Of a DNA stretch of 64,000 nt, positions 38,773 through 46,584 are shown in pieces (within the stretch, counting starts at the first letter, position 1; each line of letters begins with the position of its first letter). This DNA comes from Cryobacterium sp. M96 (lineage in GTDB: Bacteria > Actinomycetota > Actinomycetes > Actinomycetales > Microbacteriaceae): positions 12,807 to 76,806 of the forward strand of contig NZ_PJJS01000043.1 in NCBI RefSeq assembly GCF_002929845.1, in the 5' to 3' direction. A program made the translations under genes and the position numbers. The notes under the pieces are model-generated. The model saw only the letters and a program-made list of their open reading frames with translations, was not told where the DNA came from and made no database searches.

Positions 38773-38781
38773 GCGGGTGCT

Positions 38782-39075
38782 ATGACCGATTCATCGAATG
38801 TTACGAGCGCCCCGAGCGCCCCGAGCTCAGCCGAGGAGACCGAGTCTGCGTCGCCCGAGGTTCCCCCGGTGCCCGGGCTGCGTTTCCTGACCCGCGGCGT
38901 CTCCCCCACCGAGGCGGCCGCCGTGTCGGCCGTGCTGCACGGCCTGGTGCGCGAGGAGGGCGACAACCTGCGCCAGGCGCCGGTGCGCGGCCAGAGCGCG
39001 TGGCAGCGCAGCCAGCGCAGTGTCCGGGTGGCTCTGACCCCCGGCGCAGGCCGCTGGCGCGGATTCTCGGCCTGA
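38782..39075 (+). CDS. accE: Acyl-CoA carboxylase epsilon subunit
   Basis: The 97-aa protein has an acidic, low-complexity N-terminal half and a C-terminal AccE core (LTRGVSPTEAAAVSAVL, then WQRSQRSVR). AccE subunits occur only in actinobacteria and stabilise or activate AccA-AccD complexes. Position directly after the beta subunit is the canonical arrangement. Confidence 0.9.
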   Translation: MTDSSNVTSAPSAPSSAEETESASPEVPPVPGLRFLTRGVSPTEAAAVSAVLHGLVREEGDNLRQAPVRGQSAWQRSQRSVRVALTPGAGRWRGFSA

Positions 39076-39095
39076 CCCTTCGGTTCCCAACCGTC

Positions 39096-39131
39096 GGGGG
39101 CTCCCGGTCCCCCTAAATGCCGACTTTTTTT
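39096..39131 (+). terminator. Candidate terminator after accE
   Basis: A GGGGG/CCCCC stem with an 8-nt loop (39096-39113) is followed 11 nt later by seven T residues (39125-39131). The spacing is longer than canonical. Confidence 0.45.
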
Positions 39132-39234
39132 ACCGAACCGGTTCGACCAGTATTGGCATTGCTCGGTGATGCTCTTAAGAGTTCACGACTAAAGCCCGTC
39201 GACTAGGGTAAGCAGTCGGGTTTTGGGGGCGCGT

Positions 39235-39303
39235 CAGGGTGACATTCGGGTTGTCGCCCTGGCACGAAAGTCGAAAGGGATCAACCACGGTTGGTCCCTT
39301 TCG
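39235..39303 (+). ncRNA. Two adjacent stable hairpins, candidate structured RNA
   Basis: Hairpin 1 pairs 39235-39243 with 39253-39261 (9 bp, one G-T). Hairpin 2 pairs 39272-39286 with 39289-39303 (15 positions, one G-T, tight loop around CCACGG). No U-tract follows, so they are not a simple terminator. No known RNA family is recognised. Confidence 0.35.
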
Positions 39304-39365
39304 CATTTGCCGGCGTGGCCCGGGCGTGGCCCCGGCGTGGCCCGGGTGTAACCCCGTCTCGAACG

Positions 39366-39442
39366 AATTCGACGGAGATTTTGAGGAAAACGGCCCCAAA
39401 CACTCCGAAAAAGTGGTTGCAGACGAAAATCTCCGTCGAATT
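39366..39442. repeat. 77-bp inverted-repeat element, copy 2
   Basis: Perfect 17-bp arms at 39366-39382 and 39426-39442 flank a 43-bp interior with CGAAAAAG at 39406-39413 (offset 24-31). The left flank CGAACG and right flank GG match copy 1. It ends 39 bp before the stop codon of the minus-strand membrane protein, with a GC hairpin between them, the same arrangement as copy 1. Confidence 0.9.
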
Positions 39443-39445
39443 GGT

Positions 39446-39460
39446 GTGCGCTCGGCGCAC
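39446..39460 (-). terminator. Short GC hairpin after kinase-like gene
   Basis: GTGCGC-tcg-GCGCAC is a perfect 6-bp stem, 21 bp beyond the stop codon of the minus-strand gene. It has no U-tract. Confidence 0.4.
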
Positions 39461-39481
39461 GGTGCTCCGCGTGCTGACCAG

Positions 39482-40522
39482 CTAGCCCGGGCCGGAGGAC
39501 GTCAGGACCGGGTTACGCGGGATCTCCAGCCACAGGTGCACCTCAGGCTCCGGTGACTCCTGGCCGAGGGCGATCAGCTTCGCGTCTGCGCTGCTGAGAC
39601 CCACCACGGTGACCGCGGTCGCGGACCCGTCGCCGGCGGTCCGGGCGATGATCGTGTCCGCCAGGGTGGAGTCGATCGCGGTCGCCAGAGTGTTGAGCAC
39701 CGATTCCAGCTCCGCGCCGCGGATGTCGTCGATACTGCCCTCGTCGAGCAGGGTGACGATGGCGCCGCGGCGACGCGCGGCCATGATCGCGTCACGCACG
39801 GCGTCATTGAGCAGCTTCCGTCCGCGGATCTCGTCCCGCACAGCCGCCTCCAGGTAGCGGGACTCCTGACGCTGCTCGTCGTTCAGCACCCCGCCCTGGT
39901 CGATGATCCGGCGCAGCATCGGGGCCGCAAGCCGGATGGTCTGGGCGAGCCGAACCTGGCGCTCGTAGAGGTGCGCGTCCTGGGCGGCCTGCCACTCGGT
40001 GGCTTCCTGCTCGGCCAGGGCGTACTGCCGGGCGTCGCGGCCTGCCTTGGCCAGCGCCCGCGCCAGGATGACCGCGACCGCGACCCAGACCACACTGCCG
40101 ATGACGCCCATGGAGCCCAGGGCCGCCGGGCCAGCCCAGAAAATCGTGTGCACGACCAGCGTCGCGGCGCCGACCCAGGCCAGGCCTGGGCGCCGGCGGG
40201 TGGCGGTAATGGTCATCAGGGTGCCCACGGCCGCGACATTCCAGGTGGCGTAGCCGTTGTCGACGGAGCCGTCGAGCTGGCTCCCCACGAGCAGCGGCAG
40301 CATCGCACAAACAGCGACGTTGAAGAACGCCAGCCACACCGGCATCCGCATCGGGCTCGTCGGCCAGAGGCTGAGCACGGTCGCCACACCGTAGACGAGC
40401 AGCGCCAGGATCGCCGGCACCGGGCTGCGCGGTTGGCCCAGCGAGTAGAAGCCGAGCACGATGTGGTAGGCGGAGAACATTGCGGCCAGGGAGAGCACGA
40501 GTCCGCGCGGAACGGTGATCAC
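39482..40522 (-). CDS. Membrane protein with degenerate histidine-kinase-like C-terminus
   Basis: The 346-aa protein has about six membrane helices (to about residue 157) and a helical segment at 160-255 where a DHp domain would lie. A C-terminal alpha/beta region at about 255-338 follows in the place of an ATPase domain. No phosphoacceptor His is seen in the helical part, and the N, G1 (DxGxG) and G2 boxes are absent, so kinase activity is unlikely. The GTG start at 40522 overlaps the stop of the true kinase by 4 nt (GTGA). It is the third gene of a response regulator-kinase-kinase-like operon and may be a sensor partner or modulator. Confidence 0.72.
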   Translation of the reverse strand: MITVPRGLVLSLAAMFSAYHIVLGFYSLGQPRSPVPAILALLVYGVATVLSLWPTSPMRMPVWLAFFNVAVCAMLPLLVGSQLDGSVDNGYATWNVAAVGTLMTITATRRRPGLAWVGAATLVVHTIFWAGPAALGSMGVIGSVVWVAVAVILARALAKAGRDARQYALAEQEATEWQAAQDAHLYERQVRLAQTIRLAAPMLRRIIDQGGVLNDEQRQESRYLEAAVRDEIRGRKLLNDAVRDAIMAARRRGAIVTLLDEGSIDDIRGAELESVLNTLATAIDSTLADTIIARTAGDGSATAVTVVGLSSADAKLIALGQESPEPEVHLWLEIPRNPVLTSSGPG

Positions 40523-41826
40523 TCGGAACGTCCTTCCTGGGCCGGCGGCCATTCGATGGTGATCGTCGTTCCGCGGCCCACCCCGGCGCGCACGCGCACG
40601 GATCCGCCGGCGCTGGCCACCCGGTCCTGGATCGAGATGCGCAGTCCGAGCCGTTCCGCCGGCACAAGCTTCGGGTCGAAGCCCACGCCGGTGTCGGCGA
40701 TCGTGATGGTGCAGCCCCCCCGGGCGTTCCCGCTCATCGTGAGGGCGCGGTCGGGCTCGAAGCTCGGCGTGCCGGCATGCTGGACGCTGTTCACCATGGC
40801 TTGCATGCTGGCGGCGAGGATCGCCTCGCTCGCGTGGACCGGGAGGCGCAACCCGTCGATCTCGCACTCGTCGACGGTGAACGGCACCGGCAGCCGGTCG
40901 GCGGCGGCCCGGATCTGCGCACTGAGCTCGCTGAAGGCAACCGTGCTGTCGTCACCGGCGGGCACGATGGCGGCGTCGTTGAGCCGGGTGAGGGCATCAG
41001 AGGCCATGCCGGAGGCCAGCTCGGCCGCCTTCGGGCTGCCGGCCGCGGCCGCGGCGAGGAACGTGGCCAGCACGCTGTCGTGCACGATCGAGTCGACCTG
41101 CACGCGCTCGACCTCCGTCGCGTGCTGCCGCACGGCGTTCCCATACTGGTGCAGCGCGTTGGTCTGCGCGTTGTCGACCGCGAGGGCCGTCTGCCGCAGC
41201 ATGAAGATGATGATCAGGATGACCTGGCCGAGGATTATCGCGTAGACCGTGTCCAGAGACGACAGAAGAACATCGGCGTCGCCGCCGGACGGTGTCGACC
41301 GCACCACGCCGTAGACGATCGGCACGACCACCGTGTAGATGACGGCCCAGAACACCGGGAAGGCCAGAGCGGCGCAGGCCGTTGCGATGGTGCACATGTA
41401 CCAGAGCCACGGTTTGCCGTCGAGCACGGCCGCGGGGTCACGCATCAGCATGGGCCAGGCCAGCAGCGCCGCCAGATAGAGCATCGCCACGGTTCCGGCG
41501 GATGCCCGCACCCCGACCTTGGTCACGGCGGCCACCACGACCGCCGCCAGCGACAGACCGAGCAGCAGCGGCGCGAGCAAACCCATAACCGGCACCCGCA
41601 CCGGGGCCTGCGCGAGCATGATCGGCATCGCCTGGAGGGCGAAGACCACGCCGACGCCGGCGACGGAACGCGAGGCCACGACTTCGATCCGGGTGCGGCT
41701 GATCGGGTTGCGCGGCTGTTTGGGCCCCACGATCGGGTCGGAATCGAGCAGCTCGGCGTCCGAGTGCGCCGCGGTGGAGCCCAGAGGGCCGGAGCCCGCG
41801 GGCTTACCCGCGGGCATCTCCGCCAT
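40519..41826 (-). CDS. Sensor histidine kinase, LuxR-system (HPK7-like)
   Basis: The 435-aa protein has about six membrane helices (56-215) and a dimerisation segment with likely phosphoacceptor His249 in SIVHDSVL. A C-terminal HATPase follows with N-box AMVNSVQHAG, G1 DTGVGFD and G2 LGLRIS. There is no large extracytoplasmic sensor, so it probably senses through the membrane domain. It starts inside the 3' end of the response-regulator gene (23-bp overlap), which indicates tight coupling. The signal is unknown. Confidence 0.87.
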   Translation of the reverse strand: MAEMPAGKPAGSGPLGSTAAHSDAELLDSDPIVGPKQPRNPISRTRIEVVASRSVAGVGVVFALQAMPIMLAQAPVRVPVMGLLAPLLLGLSLAAVVVAAVTKVGVRASAGTVAMLYLAALLAWPMLMRDPAAVLDGKPWLWYMCTIATACAALAFPVFWAVIYTVVVPIVYGVVRSTPSGGDADVLLSSLDTVYAIILGQVILIIIFMLRQTALAVDNAQTNALHQYGNAVRQHATEVERVQVDSIVHDSVLATFLAAAAAGSPKAAELASGMASDALTRLNDAAIVPAGDDSTVAFSELSAQIRAAADRLPVPFTVDECEIDGLRLPVHASEAILAASMQAMVNSVQHAGTPSFEPDRALTMSGNARGGCTITIADTGVGFDPKLVPAERLGLRISIQDRVASAGGSVRVRAGVGRGTTITIEWPPAQEGRSE

Positions 41827-42529
41827 CCGGGTCGAGGCCCGGCAGGATTCCGTCTTCGACGGCGCGCCGGAGCAGGTCCACCTTGGTGGGTGCCGGACGG
41901 CCGACCTCCACGTATTTCACCCGGATCCGGTCGAGGTACTCACGGGCGGTCGAGTGCGCGATGCCAAGCTGCATCGCCACCATTTTGAGGGGGAGCCCCG
42001 ACGCGTAGAGGTGCAGCACGTCACGTTCGCGCCGGCCGAGCTGGGCCTTGGCGAAGTCGCGGTCGGCGTCGATGGCCGTGGCCCACTCGAGGTTGTTGAG
42101 AACGTCGCCGCGGGCCACGGATGCGACGGCCGCCATGACCGTGGTGGTGGGGGACGATTTGGGGATGACGCCGGCCGCGCCCGCGGCAAGCGCCTCGCGC
42201 ACCAGGGCGACCCGATCGGCGATGCTGTGCACGAGGACCGACGCGCCCGTGCTTTGGGCACGGTGCACATTGTCGGTGACGCGGGATCCATCGCCCAGCG
42301 ACAGATCCAACACGATGACGTCTACGGCACGGCCGTCGATGCCGTTCACGAGCTCCTGCACGGTGGGCGCGGTGAAGACGACCTCGTAGCCGACGTTCTC
42401 ACAGGCCGCCTTGATGCCCAGGCGCACCGACTCGTGATCGTCGGCGATGCCCACCCGCACGGGATGGCCGAGTTCGAGGGCGCCGGGAATTCCCGGGGCC
42501 GAGGGGAGAGGTGTTGCTGGCTGGTTCAC
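41804..42529 (-). CDS. LuxR-family response regulator
   Basis: The 241-aa protein has a receiver domain with ADDHE (29-33), phosphoacceptor Asp75 in VIVLDLS and a switch Ser in VHSIAD. A C-terminal LuxR/NarL helix-turn-helix (about 165-225) has LGRRERDVLHLYASGL and AHSTAREYLDRI. The start is GTG 42529 with GGAA just upstream. It is first in the three-gene regulatory operon. The target is unknown. Confidence 0.88.
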   Translation of the reverse strand: MNQPATPLPSAPGIPGALELGHPVRVGIADDHESVRLGIKAACENVGYEVVFTAPTVQELVNGIDGRAVDVIVLDLSLGDGSRVTDNVHRAQSTGASVLVHSIADRVALVREALAAGAAGVIPKSSPTTTVMAAVASVARGDVLNNLEWATAIDADRDFAKAQLGRRERDVLHLYASGLPLKMVAMQLGIAHSTAREYLDRIRVKYVEVGRPAPTKVDLLRRAVEDGILPGLDPDGGDARG

Positions 42530-42569
42530 GGTTCCTACATCCTCACGTTGTCGTACAGGTCAACGATAG

Positions 42570-43883
42570 CTACCGGGACAGGAGCGCGACGGCTTCGACA
42601 TGGTGGGTATTGGGGAACAGGTCGAAGGCACGCAGCCGGCGCAGGATGTACCCGTGACCGGCGAGGAGGGCGATGTCGCGGGCCAGGGCGACGGGGTCAC
42701 AGGCCACGTAGACGATCTGGGCCGGTTCCACGGCGCCGAGCAGGTCGATGACCTCCTTGCCGGCGCCGGAGCGTGGCGGGTCGAGGATCACCGTGGCGGC
42801 CGACTGGCGAGCCTTCTCGGCGGAGCTCGAATCGCGCACGAGCGCGTTCAGGAACCGGTCGACGCGGGAGGTCTGCACGCTGGCCCCCACCCACTCGGCG
42901 AGGTTCTCAGCCGCGAAGTCCGTGGCCTGCGGGTCGCTCTCGACGCTGGTCATGCGCACCGTGCTGCCGAACCGGTCGCCCACGGCGGCGGCGAGCAGGC
43001 CGACCCCGCCGTAGAGGTCCAGGTTCGCGGCCCGGGGGTCGAAGGCGTCCGCGTCGATGATGTCCTGCACCGCGCAGTAGAGGGTCTCGGCGGCGCTGGT
43101 GTGCACCTGCCAGAACCCAGCGGCGTCGAGGCGGAACTCGCGCTCGCCCACAACCTCGCGGATCAGCGTTTTCGGGGTGTGCCGGCGTCGGCCCTTGTCA
43201 TCCTGCTCCGCCACCAGGATCTGCACGGTGCCCAGGCTCGGGGCGACGATGTCGACGGATGCGGCGCCGGGAAACATTTTGTCCAGCGGTGCGGCCGCCT
43301 CGAGCAGGCGGTCGGCCAGCGGCAGGTCGCCGACCGGGATCACCCGGTGCGAGCGGGCGGCATAAGGGCCGACAGAGCCGTCCTCGTCCACGTGCAGGCG
43401 CACGCGCGTGCGCCAGCCGGTGCCGTCGGCGGCGTCGCCGGGCGAGGCGTTGGGGCCGACCGGGACCGGCTCGACCATGACCTCGGACTCGATACCGGCC
43501 ATCCGTTTCAAGGCGTCAGCCAAAACCTGGCGCTTCAGCTCGCGCTGGAAACCGAGCTCGATGTGGCCGAACTCGGCGCCGCCGGCGCGGTCGACGGGGT
43601 CGCGGTCGAGGGCGGCAGCGGCCCAAATGTGCGGCTGACGCTCCGGTGCCGGGGTGAGCACTTCGACGGTCTCCGCCCGCCAGAAGCTTTTGTGGCTGGC
43701 CGAGGTCAGCCGGGCGCGCACGCGCTCCCCCGGCAGTGTGTCACTCACGAAGACCACGCGGCCCTCGTGCCGGGCGATGAAGATGCCGCCGTGGGCTACG
43801 TTGGTGACGTCAAGTTCGAGTTCCGTGCCCACTTCTGCGGAGTGCCCGTTCGAATCTGCCTGAATGTCATTGCTGGAGCCCAT
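42570..43883 (-). CDS. TrmA/RumA-family RNA (uracil-5-)-methyltransferase
   Basis: The 437-aa protein has an N-terminal TRAM beta-barrel (about 18-75), then a SAM-dependent catalytic domain with LDLYGGVGLLA, DPPRSGAGKEV and the catalytic-Cys motif VYVACDPV, and a C-terminal DLFPNTHHVE motif. It methylates U5 in tRNA or 23S rRNA; which substrate is not clear. The iron-sulfur Cys cluster of RumA is not evident. ATG 43883 is chosen by TRAM-domain position. It is divergent from maf across 45 bp. Confidence 0.9.
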   Translation of the reverse strand: MGSSNDIQADSNGHSAEVGTELELDVTNVAHGGIFIARHEGRVVFVSDTLPGERVRARLTSASHKSFWRAETVEVLTPAPERQPHIWAAAALDRDPVDRAGGAEFGHIELGFQRELKRQVLADALKRMAGIESEVMVEPVPVGPNASPGDAADGTGWRTRVRLHVDEDGSVGPYAARSHRVIPVGDLPLADRLLEAAAPLDKMFPGAASVDIVAPSLGTVQILVAEQDDKGRRRHTPKTLIREVVGEREFRLDAAGFWQVHTSAAETLYCAVQDIIDADAFDPRAANLDLYGGVGLLAAAVGDRFGSTVRMTSVESDPQATDFAAENLAEWVGASVQTSRVDRFLNALVRDSSSAEKARQSAATVILDPPRSGAGKEVIDLLGAVEPAQIVYVACDPVALARDIALLAGHGYILRRLRAFDLFPNTHHVEAVALLSR

Positions 43884-43928
43884 CCTTCGATGATCCCACA
43901 CCGCGTGCACCCCCACCGAAGGAAACCC

Positions 43929-44582
43929 ATGCGCTTGTACCTGGCGTCCACGTCTCCGGCCCGGCTTATGCTGCTGCGCACCGCGGGGATCGAACCTGTC
44001 ACAGTTGCGCCCGACGTCGACGAGGACGTGGTCGCCGCCGACGCGGCCCGGTCGGGCGGCGGACCGCTGACTCCCCACCGGGTCGTGGAGCTGCTGGCGC
44101 GGGCCAAGGCGGAGGCCGTGTCCCGCGTGTTGACCGACAGCGGCGACATCACCGACGGCCTCGTGCTCGGCGGCGACTCGGTCTTCGTGATCGACGACGT
44201 CATCTACGGCAAGCCGCACACCGCCGAGAAGGCGCGCGAACGCTGGCACCTGCAGCGCGGCCGAACCGGGCAGCTGTATTCGGGCCATTGGCTGATCGAC
44301 CACTCGGCCGGCGTGGCCGGGCGCGGTGTCGGCGCCGTCGCCGTCGCGGACGTCACCTTCGCCGACGACATCGAGGATGCGGAGCTGGACGCCTATATCG
44401 CCACCGGCGAGCCTCTGCTCGTGGCCGGGGCCTTCACCATCGACAGCCTAGGGGCGCCGTTCATCACCCACATCAGCGGGGATCCGTCCACCGTCGTCGG
44501 GCTCTCGCTGCCGACGCTGCGCCGGCTGGTGACCGGTCTCGGGCACGCGTGGCCGAGCCTGTGGAACCGCACCGACAACTGA
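43929..44582 (+). CDS. maf: Maf-like nucleoside triphosphate pyrophosphatase
   Basis: The 217-aa protein has the Maf signature LASTSPARLMLLRTAGI at its N-terminus, GLVLGGDSVFVID and KPHTAEKARERW. Maf enzymes hydrolyse modified or canonical NTPs to NMPs to protect nucleic acids. GAAGGAAA precedes ATG 43929 by about 5 nt. It lies between accE and the alpha carboxylase subunit in actinobacteria, as here apart from the inserted regulatory block. Confidence 0.92.
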   Translation: MRLYLASTSPARLMLLRTAGIEPVTVAPDVDEDVVAADAARSGGGPLTPHRVVELLARAKAEAVSRVLTDSGDITDGLVLGGDSVFVIDDVIYGKPHTAEKARERWHLQRGRTGQLYSGHWLIDHSAGVAGRGVGAVAVADVTFADDIEDAELDAYIATGEPLLVAGAFTIDSLGAPFITHISGDPSTVVGLSLPTLRRLVTGLGHAWPSLWNRTDN

Positions 44583-44691
44583 CAGATTGCTGGTTTTCGA
44601 GGTTGTTTGTAGGCATCCGCACCTTTCTCCGGCCTCTTTTTGTGGGAGAGAACCAAAAACCCGGTCGCTCTGCCCCATAAGCTAGGGCACT

Positions 44692-46497
44692 GTGCCCCCA
44701 ATAACGAAGGTCCTCATCGCAAACCGGGGCGAAATCGCCGTCCGGGTGGTCCGAGCCGCAAAAGACAGCGGCATTGCCTCGGTTGCCGTCTACGCTGACC
44801 AGGATCGCGACTCGATGCATTCGCATCTGGCCGACGAGGCCTACGGTCTCGACGGAACCACGAGCGCCGACACCTACCTCGTCATCGAAAAGCTGCTCTC
44901 CGTGGCCCGACGGTCCGGCGCCGATGCCGTGCACCCCGGCTACGGGTTCCTCGCCGAGAACGCCGACTTCGCCCGCGCCGTGATCGGGGCCGGCCTGATT
45001 TGGATCGGCCCCTCCCCCGACGCCATCGAGAAGCTCGGCGACAAGGTCTCCGCACGGCACGTCGCCGAGAAGGTGCATGCGCCGATGGCGCCCGGCACCC
45101 TCAACCCGGTGGCGGATGCCGCGGAGGTGCTCGATTTCGTCGACCTCCACGGCCTGCCGGTTGCGATCAAGGCGGCCTTTGGCGGCGGCGGTCGCGGCCT
45201 CAAGGTCGCCCGCACCCGCGAGGAGGTGCCCGAGCTCTTCGACTCCGCCACCCGCGAGGCCATTGCCGCGTTCGGTCGCGGCGAATGCTTCGTCGAAAAG
45301 TACCTGGACAAGCCGCGCCACGTCGAGACCCAGTGCCTCGCCGACGCATCCGGCACGGTCGTCGTCGTCTCCACCCGCGATTGTTCCCTGCAGCGCCGCC
45401 ACCAGAAGCTGGTCGAGGAGGCCCCCGCGCCGTTCCTGACCGACGCGCAGCGTAACGAGATGTATCGCGCGTCCAAGGCGATCCTCGCCGAGGTCGGCTA
45501 CGTGGGCGCCGGCACCTGCGAGTTCCTGATCGGCCAGGACGGCACCGTCTCGTTCCTGGAGGTCAACACCCGGCTGCAGGTCGAGCATCCCGTGTCCGAG
45601 GAAGTGACCGGAATCGATTTGGTGCGCGAGCAGTTCCGCCTGGCCGAGGGCGGTCGCCTCGACTACCCCGACCCGGAGCCGATCGGACACTCCTTCGAGT
45701 TCCGCATCAACGGCGAGGATGCCGGCCGCGGCTTCATGCCGGCCCCCGGCCCCGTGCACGTCTTCAAGCCCTCCGGGGGCCCCGGGGTGCGCGTGGACAG
45801 CGGCGTCACCGCCGGCGACGTCATCTCGGGTTCGTTCGACTCCCTTCTCGCAAAGCTCATCGTCACCGGCGCCACCCGCGAGGAAGCGCTCGAGCGTTCC
45901 CGCCGGGCCCTGGACGAGTTCGAGGTCGCGGGTCTCCCCACCGTGCTGCCGTTCCACCGCCGGATCGTGCGCGACCCCGCGTTCGCCCCCGCCGACGGTG
46001 AGCCGTTCACGATCTTCACCCGGTGGATCGAAACCGAGTTCGTCAACGACATCGAGCCGTGGAACGGCTCGCCGGAAGTGCTGACCGGCCCCGCTAAGCG
46101 CCACAACGTCGTCGTCGAGGTGGAGGGGCGACGGATCGAGGTCAGTCTGCCGGTCCGCCTGCTGCCCGGCGCCGCCTCCGAGAACACGGCCGGCCCGGCA
46201 CCCCGTCGGCGCGGCGGCTCCCCCTCCGTCAGCTCGGCCACCGGCGACGCCGTACACGCCCCGATGCAGGCGACCATCGTGAAGCTGGCCGTGGCCGAGG
46301 GCGACCTCGTCGTCAAGGGTGATCTGCTGCTGGTGCTGGAGGCCATGAAGATGGAGCAACCACTGACCGCCCACAAGGACGGCATCGTCGGCAACGTGGG
46401 GGCGATCATCGGCGCGACCGTGGCCTCTGGCTTCCTGCTGATGGCCGTCATGGACGCCGTTGAAGCCGTGGACGCCGTGGAAGCCGTGGACGCCTGA
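44692..46497 (+). CDS. accA3: Acyl-CoA carboxylase alpha subunit: biotin carboxylase plus biotin carrier domain
   Basis: The 601-aa protein has an ATP-grasp biotin carboxylase (1-450) with [38 protein letters not shown] and [15 protein letters not shown] linker follows, then a biotinyl domain with the EAMKMEQPL lysine. It supplies carboxybiotin to the beta subunit at 37168. The start is GTG 44692 with TAAGCT 8 nt upstream and no SD. A near-repeated [12 protein letters not shown] tail ends the protein. The name follows the mycobacterial gene; any of several alpha paralogues may be meant. Confidence 0.93.
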   Translation: MPPITKVLIANRGEIAVRVVRAAKDSGIASVAVYADQDRDSMHSHLADEAYGLDGTTSADTYLVIEKLLSVARRSGADAVHPGYGFLAENADFARAVIGAGLIWIGPSPDAIEKLGDKVSARHVAEKVHAPMAPGTLNPVADAAEVLDFVDLHGLPVAIKAAFGGGGRGLKVARTREEVPELFDSATREAIAAFGRGECFVEKYLDKPRHVETQCLADASGTVVVVSTRDCSLQRRHQKLVEEAPAPFLTDAQRNEMYRASKAILAEVGYVGAGTCEFLIGQDGTVSFLEVNTRLQVEHPVSEEVTGIDLVREQFRLAEGGRLDYPDPEPIGHSFEFRINGEDAGRGFMPAPGPVHVFKPSGGPGVRVDSGVTAGDVISGSFDSLLAKLIVTGATREEALERSRRALDEFEVAGLPTVLPFHRRIVRDPAFAPADGEPFTIFTRWIETEFVNDIEPWNGSPEVLTGPAKRHNVVVEVEGRRIEVSLPVRLLPGAASENTAGPAPRRRGGSPSVSSATGDAVHAPMQATIVKLAVAEGDLVVKGDLLLVLEAMKMEQPLTAHKDGIVGNVGAIIGATVASGFLLMAVMDAVEAVDAVEAVDA

Positions 46498-46520
46498 CCC
46501 GCGTCACCGGCTGACACGTC

Positions 46521-46565
46521 AACGCCCTCGTTCCAAGAACGAGGGCGTTGTCTTTTCTTTCGTTT
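46521..46565 (+). terminator. Rho-independent terminator after carboxylase alpha gene
   Basis: A perfect 13-bp stem (46521-46533 with 46537-46549, loop CAA) is followed by a T-rich run from 46551 to 46565. It is the clearest intrinsic terminator in the window and separates the alpha subunit from the convergent lpdA. Confidence 0.95.
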
Positions 46566-46584
46566 GTGGTGTCTCTCGAAGGCG

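Larger units (their letters stand above)
39076..39481. other. 405-bp intergenic tract with serial inverted repeats
   Basis: No convincing gene is present. In order: hairpin CGGTT-ccc-AACCG (39081-39093); GGGGG/CCCCC stem (39096-39113) with T7 at 39125-39131; 12-bp palindrome CGAACCGGTTCG (39134-39145); palindrome CTCTTAAGAG (39172-39181); CGACT/AGTCG stem (39200-39218) followed by TTTT; two long hairpins (39235-39261 and 39272-39303); GGCGTGGCC three times at an 11-bp period (39312, 39323, 39334); then the 77-bp repeat copy 2. The first part probably terminates accE; the rest is unexplained. Confidence 0.7.

Noticed and set aside
44583..44691. Intrinsic terminator after maf
   Set aside because: Only a 5-bp TCTCC/GGAGA stem with the T-run in its loop; not convincing.
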